Assembly: GCA_037693485.1 (NCBI GenBank)
Contig: CM075349.1
Location: forward strand, 29,767,501-29,831,500
DNA: 64,000 nt
Origin: Kitagawia praeruptora
Lineage: Eukaryota > Streptophyta > Magnoliopsida > Apiales > Apiaceae
Direction of reading: 5' to 3'
Shown one piece after another: positions 1 to 11,158 of this stretch; the stretch's first letter is position 1; each line of letters starts with the position of its first letter. The notes below the pieces were generated by a model. The model made no database searches. It saw only the letters and a program-made list of their open reading frames with translations, and was not told the DNA's origin. The translations under genes were made by a program, and so were the position numbers.

Positions 1-840
1 TAAGGAATATGAATAAATCATAATATTACTCGTAAGTAATCCTCGAATGAATATTTAGAATTATTTACTAAATAACTCTCTTCTTTATATGAATATTCCA
101 GATAATATTCATTAATTAAATAAACTCAAATAAATGTTTAAAATAATGTTCACTAAATAAATCCAATCTTAAATGGATATTTGAAAATAATAATGTTTAT
201 TGGTGAAATAAACATCCCTTGGATATTTGATATAATATTCATTAAATTAATAATGAATATTCAACTTAAAATGATATTTATTGATGAAATAATTGTCGAC
301 TGAATATTTGAGACAATATTCATTAAATAAATAATGAATATTCAATCATAATAATATTTATCGAAGAAATGATTATCGAATGAATATTCGAAATTATGTT
401 CAATAATTGAATCGACTTTAAATGAATGTCGAAGATAACATTTATCGTCTCAAGGGAATATTCAAAATAATATTTATCGATGAACTGGAGTTCGAATCAA
501 TGTTCAACTAATATTTATAGAATAAATAGAGATTGAATGAATATTCGAAATAATATTCATTTAAATAAATAAGGCTCGAATGAACATTAAAATAATATTC
601 ATTAAATAAATAACTCGAATGAATATTCAAAATAATATTTATCGAAGAAATAAGAATGAATATTCTCTAAGTAAATAACTTAACTGAGGGTTCGAAATAA
701 TATTCGAATATTAAATCGACTTTAGATAAATATTAAAGATATATTCATCGAATAATTAAATATCTGATGAATAACCCGAATAATATTTATCAAATAATCT
801 CAAAGGAATATCTCAATAATATTCGCCAGATAATAAATGG
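1..840. repeat. AT-rich degenerate tandem array
   Basis: Many copies of AATGAATATT and its inverse AATATTCATT alternate with TAAATAAAT spacers in irregular units of about 55-65 bp. No open reading frame of note lies here. The array grades into the LTR-like sequence to its right and is probably a subrepeat array within it; the left end is outside the window. Confidence 0.6.
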
Positions 841-3368
841 GAAATAATTACTTAATTATTTTCCTCTGAAAATAATGTCAATATATCAAGAAATAACGAC
901 TCCCGGTCTATAATCAAGGAATGAGGTTCAGATGCCCTTCGTTTAAGGGTCTTATAAATTTCCGGCTTATAACTGATATAATAACTATCTAGCTCATAAG
1001 CCAACAATAATTCAGGGAACAAGTATATCAATATGACTTTGAAAGTAGGCATGCGTGCTATGGCATATGTATAACAGAAAGCATACATATATATATACTC
1101 ACAACAACAGTCTTTTAAAAAGGATTTGAAACTTGCCTGGAAATCGAGTGCGGGTAGGGGTAGTGGTAGCGTGTCACGGGTCAGCCTGGTAATCTATAAA
1201 TAGCCAAGGCATTCGGGATTAATCACTTAACATATTTAAAAAGGTTAAGTATACGCTCTACTTAAGTCGAAACATGATTTCGAATTATCTCGTCATACAC
1301 TTCTTAGTGTAACTCTTTTATCACCGATGCGATTTGACATATGTTTGCTATTATGACACGTCATTGTACCCACACTTGATACATACTTAGGCCATGTAAG
1401 TATTAAGGTCGGTCATTTACGAATCAAGATTGTACTACGAGTTTTATCGCCCGTTTTCTAAGTTATTTACCAAAGTCATAATCAAGCATGCTTTTAGGGG
1501 TTCGTTCGCGTTTAACCTTGATTCGAACATTTTTATAAAATCGGAAAACGATCCATTCGACATGTGGTTTTCTCCCACACCTTCCTTTTACCTCTAATAT
1601 TTAATTATCAAGATTCTCCACTGATTTCGTACAATTAAAGGAATCCAATTTCGGTTACGAACTTTTGTTTACGGTTTCGAACCACTTTTACGAATTTAAT
1701 CATAACTCCTAAACCGTAAGTCCATTTCATACGAACTTTATATCAAAACGAAGCTTATAACATAATCTAGCTTATCATGGCAGAAAACGAAGACAAACAG
1801 CGAGTTACATGTTCTGTCCAGTTTGTGTTCTTAAGGTTAATGAAATTTCGGCATTACGACGGCTATAAATCGAACGTTCCAAAAATCTTAACACCAAAAC
1901 CAAGCCACACCGGGCACCAACACAACTTATACACATGATTCACATCTCAACAAGTTCAAGAACACAATATTATACCAACATAATCATCATCTCTTAAATT
2001 CATTAGATCTTCTACAAAATCATGTTTATAACATCACTAACATCACCACTAAGCTAGATCAACCAAGAACATGCTTATAACTCAAGACAAGAGCTAGGGT
2101 TTCAAGTGGTTTACCTTCTTGAGAGTAAGTACTATCCTTAATAAGCCTTGATCTATCCTTGTCTAGCCTTAACACACTTAGATCAACCAAGAAATCAAGA
2201 GAAAACAAGTTAGTTCTTGAAAAAAAACACTATTCACCCTCACCTTGGAGGATTTATTTGAAAATGGAAACAAAGGATTTTGAAGCTAGGATTTTGAGGA
2301 GATTATTTTTATGAAATGTAAGACTCACCATAAATATTTCAAGATCAACAAATGGTTGGAAGTTGAATTTTGATCTTGGAATTTCCAAGAAAGCCGAATG
2401 TTGCTAGAAAGGAGAGAATAAAGTTTTTGCTTTGTCTCTTGCTTGGATCATGTGGTGAAAATGAATTATTGTGGTGTTAGAAAAATATCTTTGGTCATAA
2501 AGTAGCTTTATTAAAGCTAATGGTCATGCATGATGTGTTTTGAATGGACAAATGTCATTGCTTTGTGGTGAGATGATCAAGTGGTGTTAAGTACTAGTTT
2601 AAACCTCTAAGTATTGGTTACTTATGTGACTACATGGTTGATAGATATTTATCACTTGCACACATGCATGCATCTTGCTTCCTCTACTTGATTCTTTGAC
2701 CGTTTATTACTCAATTCATTGATCGTTCGAGGGAATAACTCATTCGTTTCTAATTAGGGTTTTACCGAAAACCTTCTTAATATTTATAATAACATTCTCC
2801 ATCTTTCTTAATACTTCTCGAATTTAAATTCCTTAAATCCCTTTAAATAAATCCTTAAGTCTGGCAGTGTCCAGGGAATTCTCGGAGAAAATGAAAGTGC
2901 GCTGTTTCTGAATCCGACAGCTTTTACATACACTTATTTTCCTCCTGGATCACTAATACGAACTCAGAAATCCGTTCTGAATACCGGATATAGCATTATT
3001 ATAATAATATTCTAAATTCCACCAAAATCACTATTCATCACTTATTTTTATTTAATTCCTATAATTAGGAAAATGAACCTGGTTTACTCTCGAGTGCTCC
3101 TTAACCTTTTTACGGAACCGCTGGACTTATAATAGATATTGATTTGGATGACACAAGAATAATCTTTCTTGGAATAATATAACTTATATCCTTAGGAGAT
3201 AGATTATTCTTATTTATGCTATCAACCAAAAGTATTCTTCATGACATATGATCATTTAAATCTATACTCATTCACATTCTTTGTTAATACCTTGTAGTCG
3301 GAGTCACTGTTCATTCTTTCATCAATATATAAAAAGTTTTAATTCTACCAAAAATTTGGGTTCTTACA
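1..3368 (-). mobile_element. Partial long LTR-like sequence, probably Ty3/gypsy, cut by window edge
   Basis: The stretch ends abruptly with TTCTTACA directly against copia coding sequence that begins at about 3369. Read on the minus strand it starts TGTAAGAACCCAAATTT, a start typical of plant gypsy LTRs. It is AT-rich with no credible protein; the small ORF at 852-1088 has no recognisable family. The simplest reading is the first 3.3 kb of a long LTR, or a longer non-coding part of a gypsy element, inserted into the copia element to its right. The second LTR and target duplication would lie left of the window, so lineage and length are open. Confidence 0.4.
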
Positions 3369-4216
3369 ATCTACTTGTGAGATCAAGGGGATTGGAATCG
3401 TGAAAATCAAAATGTTCGATGGAATAGTTCGCAGCTTGAACGGGGTAAGATATGTGCTTAAGCTGAGGAAGAATCTAATATCTATCGGTCGGTTAGCTTC
3501 AGAAGGCTACAGATGCTCTGTAGTAGGGGGAGCTATGAATATCAAAAGAGGCCGTGTGGTTCGGATGAAGGGAGAGCTACGTGGGGGAATATATCGTCTG
3601 ATTAATACGTGGCCAGAACGTACTTGAACTTCGAAAATCTGGTTATCTCGTGCACGAGGGAAGAGTGACTTGAAGGATACTGCTGCGGTTGTATTGCCTT
3701 CTAGTCTAGACGATGGTGCAAAGACTGTTGGGATGGATGCTTGGTCGAAGGGCTTCCACGACATCAACGAGTAGTTGGTGTGTTGCAGCTGCATATGGGC
3801 ATCGATCAACATGAATCAAGTGAGCAGTGAACCATGCAACAGATTGATTTGTTTGATATGCAGTTGGGGAGTAAATGAAAGATCGATGGTCACACTTGTG
3901 TGTGTGATGGTCACACTTGTGTGTGTGATAGACTACATATTGGATTGACCGACGTGAATCAAGTGAGTATGTGTGTATACAACAGATTGCTTCACATGTA
4001 TGTAGTTGGACAAATAGAGGTCAATGGTACACTTGTGCGTATAGCAAGTGGGCATTCGAGAATGAATGTGCAAACTAGGGTATAGTTTGGAGTCTTGGAC
4101 TCGGGGGGAGTTTTGTTGTAGGGAATGATACGGATCGAGAAAAGTTGGAGTTGTGCCAACAGGGTGCAGGTATGGAGTGCAAGTGAAGAGCTGTGAGTTT
4201 GAAAAGAGGGGGAGAT
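3369..4216 (+). pseudogene. Copia pol fragment (protease to pre-integrase linker) and 3' leader remnant
   Basis: The frame starting near 3372 reads CEIKGIGIVK and runs to 3627, including KLRKNLISIGRL and GEL-GGIYRL. These match the stretch after the protease and before the integrase zinc finger of Tnt1-type copia polyproteins. The frame then stops; integrase, RT and RNase H are absent. From about 3640 to 4216 is sequence without credible coding potential, including a short duplication (GTGTGTGATGGTCACACTT near 3897-3930), and it ends in the purine tract AAAAGAGGGGGAGAT (4202-4216) just before the LTR. This is the internal remnant of a copia element that lost most of pol by deletion and was itself cut on the left by the LTR-like sequence. 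Confidence 0.7.
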
Positions 4217-4882
4217 TGTTAGGCAGCTGATTTTTTTTCTTTGTCAAACTACAACCACCTACCCCTCATGCCACCAACCCCCCCCCCCCCAGCTACTAAC
4301 TCACCTCCTATAAATACCCCCTCCCCTTCATTAGTAGAATTACACCAAAATTCTCTCTTCTCTCTCTATAGCTGCTAGATAGTCCGTCTAGTAAGGGAGC
4401 CGGTTTAGTCCGCTTTCAGGAAGTGTCGGGATAGAAGGTCCTCGTGCCTAAACTATTCCTTAGGGTACTTGGGTCTGCAGCCATCGGAGGTGGTCCCGCT
4501 GCAGGGGTCTTTCTATCAGGTTGTGTGACACTGTCCGGGTTGGGAGAGGGAGAGAAGGAAAGGTTGTCGGGAAACAGTGATAGGGGGAGGTTTTGAGATA
4601 AACACTTCAGTGAGTTGGGGATATACATAATAGGTATTGTAGGGCTGAATTTTTGTATGAAATTCAAGGGGCCGGATACCCGGATATTGTAATCTCTTTT
4701 ATCTAGTGTGAAGTTGTTACTCTTGTGGATGTAGGCTGGGCCGAACCACGTTAAATCTCTTGTTTCTTTTACTGTATTGTTGGTTTGTTGCTTCATTACT
4801 ATCACGTATATTTGTGGGATCTAAGCACACATATTTACCAAATCGCTTCCGCATTCGCAGGGAATCGGGCAGATTCCTAACA
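4217..4882 (+). repeat. 3' LTR of decayed copia element
   Basis: A 666-bp LTR runs from TGTTAGGCAGC to ATTCCTAACA, with 5-bp inverted ends TGTTA/TAACA. A purine tract ends directly at its left edge. A TATA box TATAAAT lies at 4309-4315 and a long C run at about 4281-4290. The partner 5' LTR is not in the window. It sits immediately downstream of exon 1 of the F-box pseudogene, that is, inside what was that gene's intron. Confidence 0.8.
4309..4315 (+). promoter_or_regulatory. TATA box of copia LTR
   Basis: TATAAAT lies in the context CTCCTATAAATACCCC, about 90 bp into the LTR, a normal place for the U3 promoter of a short plant LTR. Confidence 0.5.
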
Positions 4883-5003
4883 AATTCTTATGTGACAAAT
4901 TTTGTTTAATTACAACAGAGAAACGTAGGGGACTATGCAAACACTATACGCAATTCATCACTAGACATTGCCTAAAATGTCGAAAAATAAACATAAACAA
5001 TAC

Positions 5004-5341
5004 CGATCAGCGACATAGTAAAGGAAATCATCATCCGCAAAATGATTGATTCTAAACTCGATCATTTGTCCACAACTCAACTCCACAGCTTTCTGAGCTA
5101 TCTTTTTTACGTGAAAATCCAAATAATCTCAAAAATTCGATCGCCTAAGATCCACGACACGATACATATCCGGCTTAGAGCAGATTTTACGCCATGTCTT
5201 ACACACTTCTTGAGCACTCATTATTATCATATCAAATGCACCTACACGAACAAGAATCAACTCCGTCAGCTCTATTGGAAATTCCAGCCAGTTTCGACTC
5301 CTCTCAGCTGGCGGTGGGACCCGGACTGAGGTGGACGACAT
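5004..5341 (-). pseudogene. F-box/LRR (SKIP19-like) pseudogene, exon 1 only
   Basis: The frame begins MSSTSVRVPPPAE at 5341 and continues RNWLEFPIELTELILVRVG, an F-box, then VCKTWRKICSKPDMYRVVDL. A TGA at 5129-5131 interrupts it. Past the stop the same frame continues (AQKAVELSCGQ, YYVADR) to a splice donor CG^GT at 5004/5003. Donor phase and flanking residues (DR) are the same as in the intact paralogue at 56892-60022 (exon 1 there is 326 bp, here 338 bp). The LRR exon is not found: the following intron is occupied by the copia LTR (4217-4882) and the long LTR-like sequence. The upstream region is split 47 bp above the ATG by the 28-kb gypsy nest. It is a tandem paralogue of the gene at 60 kb, on the same strand, now inactive. 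Confidence 0.85.
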
Positions 5342-5388
5342 AGATTTTTTTGTGAGGTTTAAGGTTTTTATGAAAACTAGAGTAACTG

Positions 5389-5419
5389 TGATAGGTACCC
5401 GCTGTAGAGACGGTCCACT
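5389..5419 (+). repeat. First 31 bp of gypsy 5' LTR
   Basis: TGATAGGTACCCGCTGTAGA and the next bases match the start of the 3' LTR at 32982-33012, differing in the last positions (GGTCCACT versus GATCCATT). The LTR resumes at 17551 after the nested Sirevirus; CCACT at 5415-5419 is repeated at 17546-17550. Confidence 0.92.
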
Positions 5420-6149
5420 TGTTAACTCGAATAACTTGTAGAAGGGGGGGTTGAATACAAGTTATATAATCGTGTTTGATTTTTGCTTGATTATATGAAC
5501 CAGAATAAACGAATGAATCAAACTCTGTTTGTATTAATAAGATCAAATACAAACTCTACCAAAGGTGTACAAATACCTTTAGCAGCTGCTGACAATACAA
5601 ATATCTCTCTCTGTTTGTTTCGAACTCTCGAATACAAACCTTATACAGAGCTACGCACACGAACTCAATTTTTTCACACTCTTTACAATGATATTGAGAG
5701 AGTATTTATAATGCTACCTATCAACTAATAACAGAAAGATATAATCTATACATGACAATGTTCTGCCTTCTAGTTGATAGTTTCCATCAATAGAAAACTC
5801 TTTCCTTCATAATATCTTCTTGCTTGTTCTTCAAACAACAATCCTGTTTTATAGCACTTGCCAGTTTCTGTAGCATCCATAATGACATCATCAGTAACAA
5901 GACTGATATCAGGATTTCATCTTGCATCAGTATCTGATCATCATCAGTATTAGACCGTCATCAGGATTTGCCCTTTGTTCCTGACATGTAGTCTCCGATA
6001 CACTGTTCATTCCTGACTAAACTGTACAGATAACTGTCTTATACATAAATCCTATATAAAGTGCTAAATCCTTTATAAGATCAGGATTACAAGAAGTATA
6101 ATGTGTAAATTCTATTCTTAACATCACAACTTATGAATTATTCCTAACA
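5420..6149 (-). repeat. 3' LTR of Sirevirus copy 1
   Basis: 730 bp, equal in length to its partner at 16816-17545, with nine base differences by eye. Read on the minus strand it starts TGTTAGGAATAATTC and ends TTCGAGTTAACA. Confidence 0.95.
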
Positions 6150-6163
6150 ATCTCCCCCTATTT
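6150..6163 (-). other. Polypurine tract of Sirevirus copy 1
   Basis: The minus strand reads AAATAGGGGGAGAT immediately before the 3' LTR, the expected plus-strand priming site. Confidence 0.85.
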
Positions 6164-6366
6164 ATGCTTTAAAATCTGAAGCATAAATCCAAGTTGTGGA
6201 TGTCAAAACATATAACAATACAACCAGAATAAAATTTATGAATGTAGAATTATGAAGTTAAGTACCTCCTTCCCAGATGTAGACATTTATCTAGTACTTA
6301 GACGAAAGAATTTTAACTATTAATGCTGCTCTTCTTTTACCACTTCCTAGCTGAGATTCACCACTG

Positions 6367-9300
6367 TCACTCCTGGTTCTTCTTTTTACTTCCCTTTGTC
6401 TGCTCTTTATCTCCCCCAGCTTTATCTCCCTCAGTCTGGTGGTGTTGTTGTTGTTGTCTTTGAATTGTCTTTATCTCCCCCTTTTTGACATCAGCAACAT
6501 TAATTCCAAGAGATTCAGAAACAGAACAAATGATATTCATCAGAACTGCTTGATTTTCCATAATTGTGACTTGGTTATCTTCAAGTGATTGAAGTCTTGT
6601 TTGCATAGCAATTTGAGAATTCTGAATATCTTTCAAAACATCAGAATGAACTTCAATGTTGGAAGTGCTTCTAGTATCTTCAGTATCAGAATCAGAAAGA
6701 ACTGTACCTTCAAGTCTTGTAGAAAAATTTGCTTGAGTTGTATGATATTCAAGTAATAAAACCTGATTAGAAGTATCAACATCTTCATCTTTCTGATCTG
6801 GAACTGAAACATGATCATCATCTCCTTCACCAGTATTCTGTGTACTAACATTTTCAAATCCTGACTCCTCCTTAGAGTGATCAGAGACTGTAGATGTCTC
6901 AATTCTAGCTGATATTGGAAGTACATGCAAAGGAACACTAGGATCATTAGGAACTTCATCTGGTACATATGTATCAAGAGATTGCTTTATCTTGGCACCT
7001 CTTCTGTTAATGATTCCTGCAAGCCTCTCCTTTTGCTTCTGAGCTTGAACTTCTGGCTTTGCATTGTGATGTGCTAGGTCATTCTTCTGATACATTTTGA
7101 TGAATGAATAAGTACCAGCATCCATATCCAAATTTTCAGACCAAGATTCAGGAAAAACCTGATCCCAGAAATCAAATGATGGTTTCCTAATTTTCTCTTC
7201 CTCACTATGGAGTTGATCATCCATACCCTCATTCTCACTTTGACTTACTAAAGTCAACACTCTTTCTACCTCACCTTTTGCCTGGTCAGGAGCCAGCCTC
7301 TCAGTTTGTGGATCTAAGTCCATCTTTTCAAGTGTATCACTCAAATTTAGATAAGTGCTCTCATGAACTACAGAAAGATAGGGTTTAGAAGAAGTTTTTA
7401 TACCTGAACTCACATGGAGAGAGGGTTCCTCATTTGGCATGTGGCTTGAGGTTTTCTCCAAGGAGTGAGCTGCTATAGTCTCTAAACCCTTACAATCATC
7501 TTCTTTCCTTTCAGAAACTACAGGCTCAAGTATACCACTTTCAGGTTCTTTACTAGACTCTGATGTCTTCAGTAATACTTCATTAGACACCATAGTTAGT
7601 ACATCACCGTCTTTAAGTGTTGTTTGCTGAGACTCACCCTCAAGGTGGATAGACTCTGACTGAACAAAATTTGTTTGATCTTCAGAAAAATCAACCAAAG
7701 TCATTCCTCCCATATCATAGGGTATCTCACTTGCATTCTCAGTCATCACAGAAGTCCTTTCAACATCAGCTATCACAGCTCCTGAGTCATCCTTCCTCTG
7801 ACTAGATGGTTCTTGTGTTGCAGTGACTGTGATCTGATCTTTCCTACTATTCATCACTGGTGCAATAGTATCTTCTGTTGACTGCTTCTCTCTATCTACT
7901 TCCTCCAGTTGTTCACCTTGAGCTAAAGCATCTTCAATAATGACATTCTTATCAAATAAATATGCATGAAGTGATTGAAGTGCACCATGCTTCGAGAGTC
8001 CAAATTTTTTGACTAATTGTCTTCTGACAGATACATAGAAATACATCTTCATTAAGTCAAGTCTTTGATGTAGAAGTCCATATTCATTTGGAAATAAAAG
8101 TTTTGTTACTTTTTCAACCAGAAAATCTAGAACAGGCCTTTACAACTTCACTTTGAGAGAAATTAGTCCCATAGCCAGTCTGTATGATAATGTAGTTTCC
8201 CATGAAGAATCAATATCCAGATCTCTATGGTCATTTGCTGACTTGATTGTAGCTTCATTTGTAGAGACCTGCATGATATTAGTTGGACTAGACTCTGTGT
8301 GTGTAGGTGACAATTGAATCTTTCTCCTTGTTCTCCTGGTATAATGAGCAAAAGATTTATCCTGAGAAGACTCAAGAGGTGTAGACACAGAAGTGATCTT
8401 GGGATGAGATCTTTGTTCAATAGACACAGTCTTTTGAGAGACAGTATCCAGTAACTGTTTTCCCTTTTTAAGAACTACAGCCTTTTGGGAGACTGCAGCC
8501 TGGCTGTGGCTAGGTTTTTCATCTCTTTGTGCTAACAGAGAAAGTTGAATTGCAGCCTTCAATTCTGCTCTCTCAGCAAGAGTTAAATCATCATCATCTT
8601 CACTAGAATTACTACTACTTGACACAACAAATCTTCTCTTCCTTACAACTGATGTCTTTTGAGAAACACCAGAGGTTGGTTTCTTTGAAACAATAAGCTG
8701 TGGATCAAAATTTGGTTCTTGAATTGTTTCAGAGACTATAATGTTTTGGGCTACTTGGGTAGACACAGGTGGGTTCTCCTCCAATTGATATTCCTGGGCC
8801 ATTTCACCACAAAAGAAAGAAGTATTGTAGAAAGTAGGAAGATGAGTTTTAAGAATTACCTGAAAATGATGTGGATAATGAATTGCAGGTATTTCATCTA
8901 GATTCTTTTCATTGTCTTTCTTTGTAATGTCAGAGAAAATTCTCTTTTGCTGTTCATAAGAAGAAACACAATGTTCCCTACCAAATCTAGCTTCAACATC
9001 AGGAATAAAATGGTGAATAAACATTTGCATAAATCTATGATAATAAACCATTTTCCTGTTTTGATCTCTTAACTCAAGTTTAATACTCATCTGACTTAAG
9101 ATAATATGACCAATGTTAATTACTCTGTCATAAAGCAAACTATAAGCAATATGTGATGTAACAGAAGTAATTTGCTGAAAAGAACTACATTTACCAGTAA
9201 AACATTTAGCAATTTGATCAAAGTAAAAAGACCATTCCTTTCTAAGAAAAGACCTATTCAACTGGCTCATGTTGTCTAGAGGTCCACTATAACCTAATTC

Positions 9301-9684
9301 AGACAACATAGTTCTTACATTATCATCAGATGGTTCACTTGCATAATTATCAGTAACAGGTAAGCAAAGTACTGAATTAACAACAGATTCAGTAATGTCA
9401 AATGAATCTTGTCCTAAATGTAGAACAATCTTACCTGATTGACTCTGAGTAGAATCAATTACCTCAGCATTCTCCCAAGCTTGTGAAACAGCTGCTTGAT
9501 TAATTTGTGGAGATGCTGTCAATGCATAACTTAATGGTCCATACGCCAGAAAGTCCATGATTGGATGAAAATCAGATGACACTCCTTCCTTGTTGGTGAT
9601 AGCTGCTACATGATTGTTTGTCATAAAATCAAAGTCACCAAACTTGAAGGCTACTGACTTAGGTAATCTTCTCTAAGCTGCCAT
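6367..9684 (-). pseudogene. Sirevirus env-like ORF, copy 1 (two nonsense codons)
   Basis: One frame of 1106 codons runs from the ATG at 9684 to a stop at 6367, broken by TAG at codon 4 (9673-9675) and TAA at 8140-8142. Copy 2 has sense codons (CAA, TCG) at both places, so these are point mutations here. The N-terminal part has a conserved region (NNHVAAITNKEG, FLAYG-LSYALTASP), followed by a Ser/Asp-rich stretch (VVSSSSNSSEDDDD), a long acidic Ser/Thr/Glu-rich middle and a C-terminal part with likely coiled coil and a Gln/His run. I see no convincing signal peptide or membrane segment, so 'env-like' reflects position only, as in SIRE1. A 3' splice-site-like TTCTTTTCAG lies just upstream of the ATG in both copies. 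Confidence 0.85.
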
Positions 9685-10330
9685 TTTTGATCTGAAAAGA
9701 ACTTGAAAAATTCTTGAAATGGATTAGTGTTTTTGAAAACTCAAGAGTGGTTTTTGCTTTAGAGAAGGTAAAATTAGAGAAAGCAATTACACGATTAGAG
9801 TTTCAAAACTAATATATTTCATAAATCTTTCAGACCACTATCCCACGTTGACACGTAGATTGACAGGTGTCAGTCCCTGAAAAGTGCGGTTACCCACGAT
9901 TTTTGGAAAATAAAATCCAAAATTGATTTTCATGAAATAAATCAGGGTATAAATAATCAATACTGATCAGTTTCCTTTTCCTGTTGACCTCTCATCAAAA
10001 TAATAACAAAATACAATGTGATAATAATTCTCAAATCCTGATGATCACACATAAAATCCTGACCAATATTACCAGAGACTTAATATGGAGTTTCCACGTG
10101 GCATTTTTCTTTTATCTGAAAAAGAAATAAACAATTAATCTGAACAAAAATCAATTGGTTAGATATATTCAATATTTCTTGAAAACAAGAAATACAGTCA
10201 CACACAATAATTAGCATCTGACTTCATTAAAACTTCCAAGTGACTGTTCAGCTTCTCACGTCTTTCTTTAAAAGAAACAGACGCCTTATGCCATTTTCCA
10301 TAAACCTTTCAATTTCTTTTCTTCTCGACA

Positions 10331-10555
10331 ATGCTTCTCAAACCAAAATTCCCTTCAAATCCATTCTTTAGATTTTTCTCGATCGATGAACATCCTGTTC
10401 TTGATCATCTCTTTGAAAAGACAACTCTTCTCATCGAACTAATCATGGATGGATTGGTTTTCGAAAATATCCAGAGGTTTTTCCTAGAACATCCATCTGT
10501 TGGATACAATCTTCCCCTAACCTCCTCAAAACTTGAGGATGAAGAATTTGGCTGA
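10331..10555 (+). CDS. Antisense ORF in Sirevirus pol-env spacer, copy 1
   Basis: A 74-codon frame on the strand opposite to gag-pol-env. Copy 2 holds the equivalent frame at 27986-27777; from residue 10 the two align without large gaps, and the end (LEHPSVGYN-PLTSS-LEDEEF) is almost identical. After the TGA an overlapping frame runs on to 10723 with AAFIQVAQTRNPRVDEAIQ and EFLEMLLVLYLRI, also partly preserved in copy 2, so the ancestral product may have been about 130 residues and is now shifted. No family is recognised. The context, between pol and env-like on the opposite strand, resembles the extra antisense ORFs described in Grande/Huck-type Tat elements, but the sequence does not look related. 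Confidence 0.5.
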   Translation: MLLKPKFPSNPFFRFFSIDEHPVLDHLFEKTTLLIELIMDGLVFENIQRFFLEHPSVGYNLPLTSSKLEDEEFG

Positions 10556-11158
10556 GAGTCTGAGGTTGATCTTGATGGAGATGCTATTCATTTAAGTTAG
10601 CTGCTTTCATTCAAGTCGCCCAGACAAGGAATCCAAGAGTAGACGAGGCTATTCAATCCCCTGATGAATTTCTTGAGATGCTCCTTGTCCTGTACCTCAG
10701 AATTCATATCAATAGACAAGTATAGAATTATCAGTAGAATTTAGACAAAAAGATGTTGTATTTCATTTCCATATATGTAATGATTTTAATTAATGAAAAT
10801 ACAATTTCTTGTTATCTACTTGTCTTTTGATTATTGAATGATGTATAAATTATCAGTGTGCAAATATTAAAACTTGCTGCTATAGACTTAACACATCACA
10901 GAATTAGATTACTACACAAAGTAAACGTCAGGATCTGAAACAATTTTCATAATCCTGATACTGACACAATACTGATGACGTCAGCATCCTGATAACAAAT
11001 CTAATCCTGATGATTATTAACAAGTCTATCATACTGAAATTTATCAAGGCAAAGTGTTATAGCTAAAGCATTTAACAATCAAATATAGATCCTGACAAGA
11101 ATATCAAGTCTATAAGCTAAGAACAACATACCTTGCTACTTTTGCAGATGTTAAAGAT

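Noticed and set aside
852..1088. Small minus-strand ORF of 78 codons
   Set aside because: No family, AT-rich LTR-like context, length expected by chance.
3933..4805. Minus-strand ORFs over the copia remnant and LTR
   Set aside because: They run across the LTR boundary, LTR promoter or repeats and have no family resemblance.
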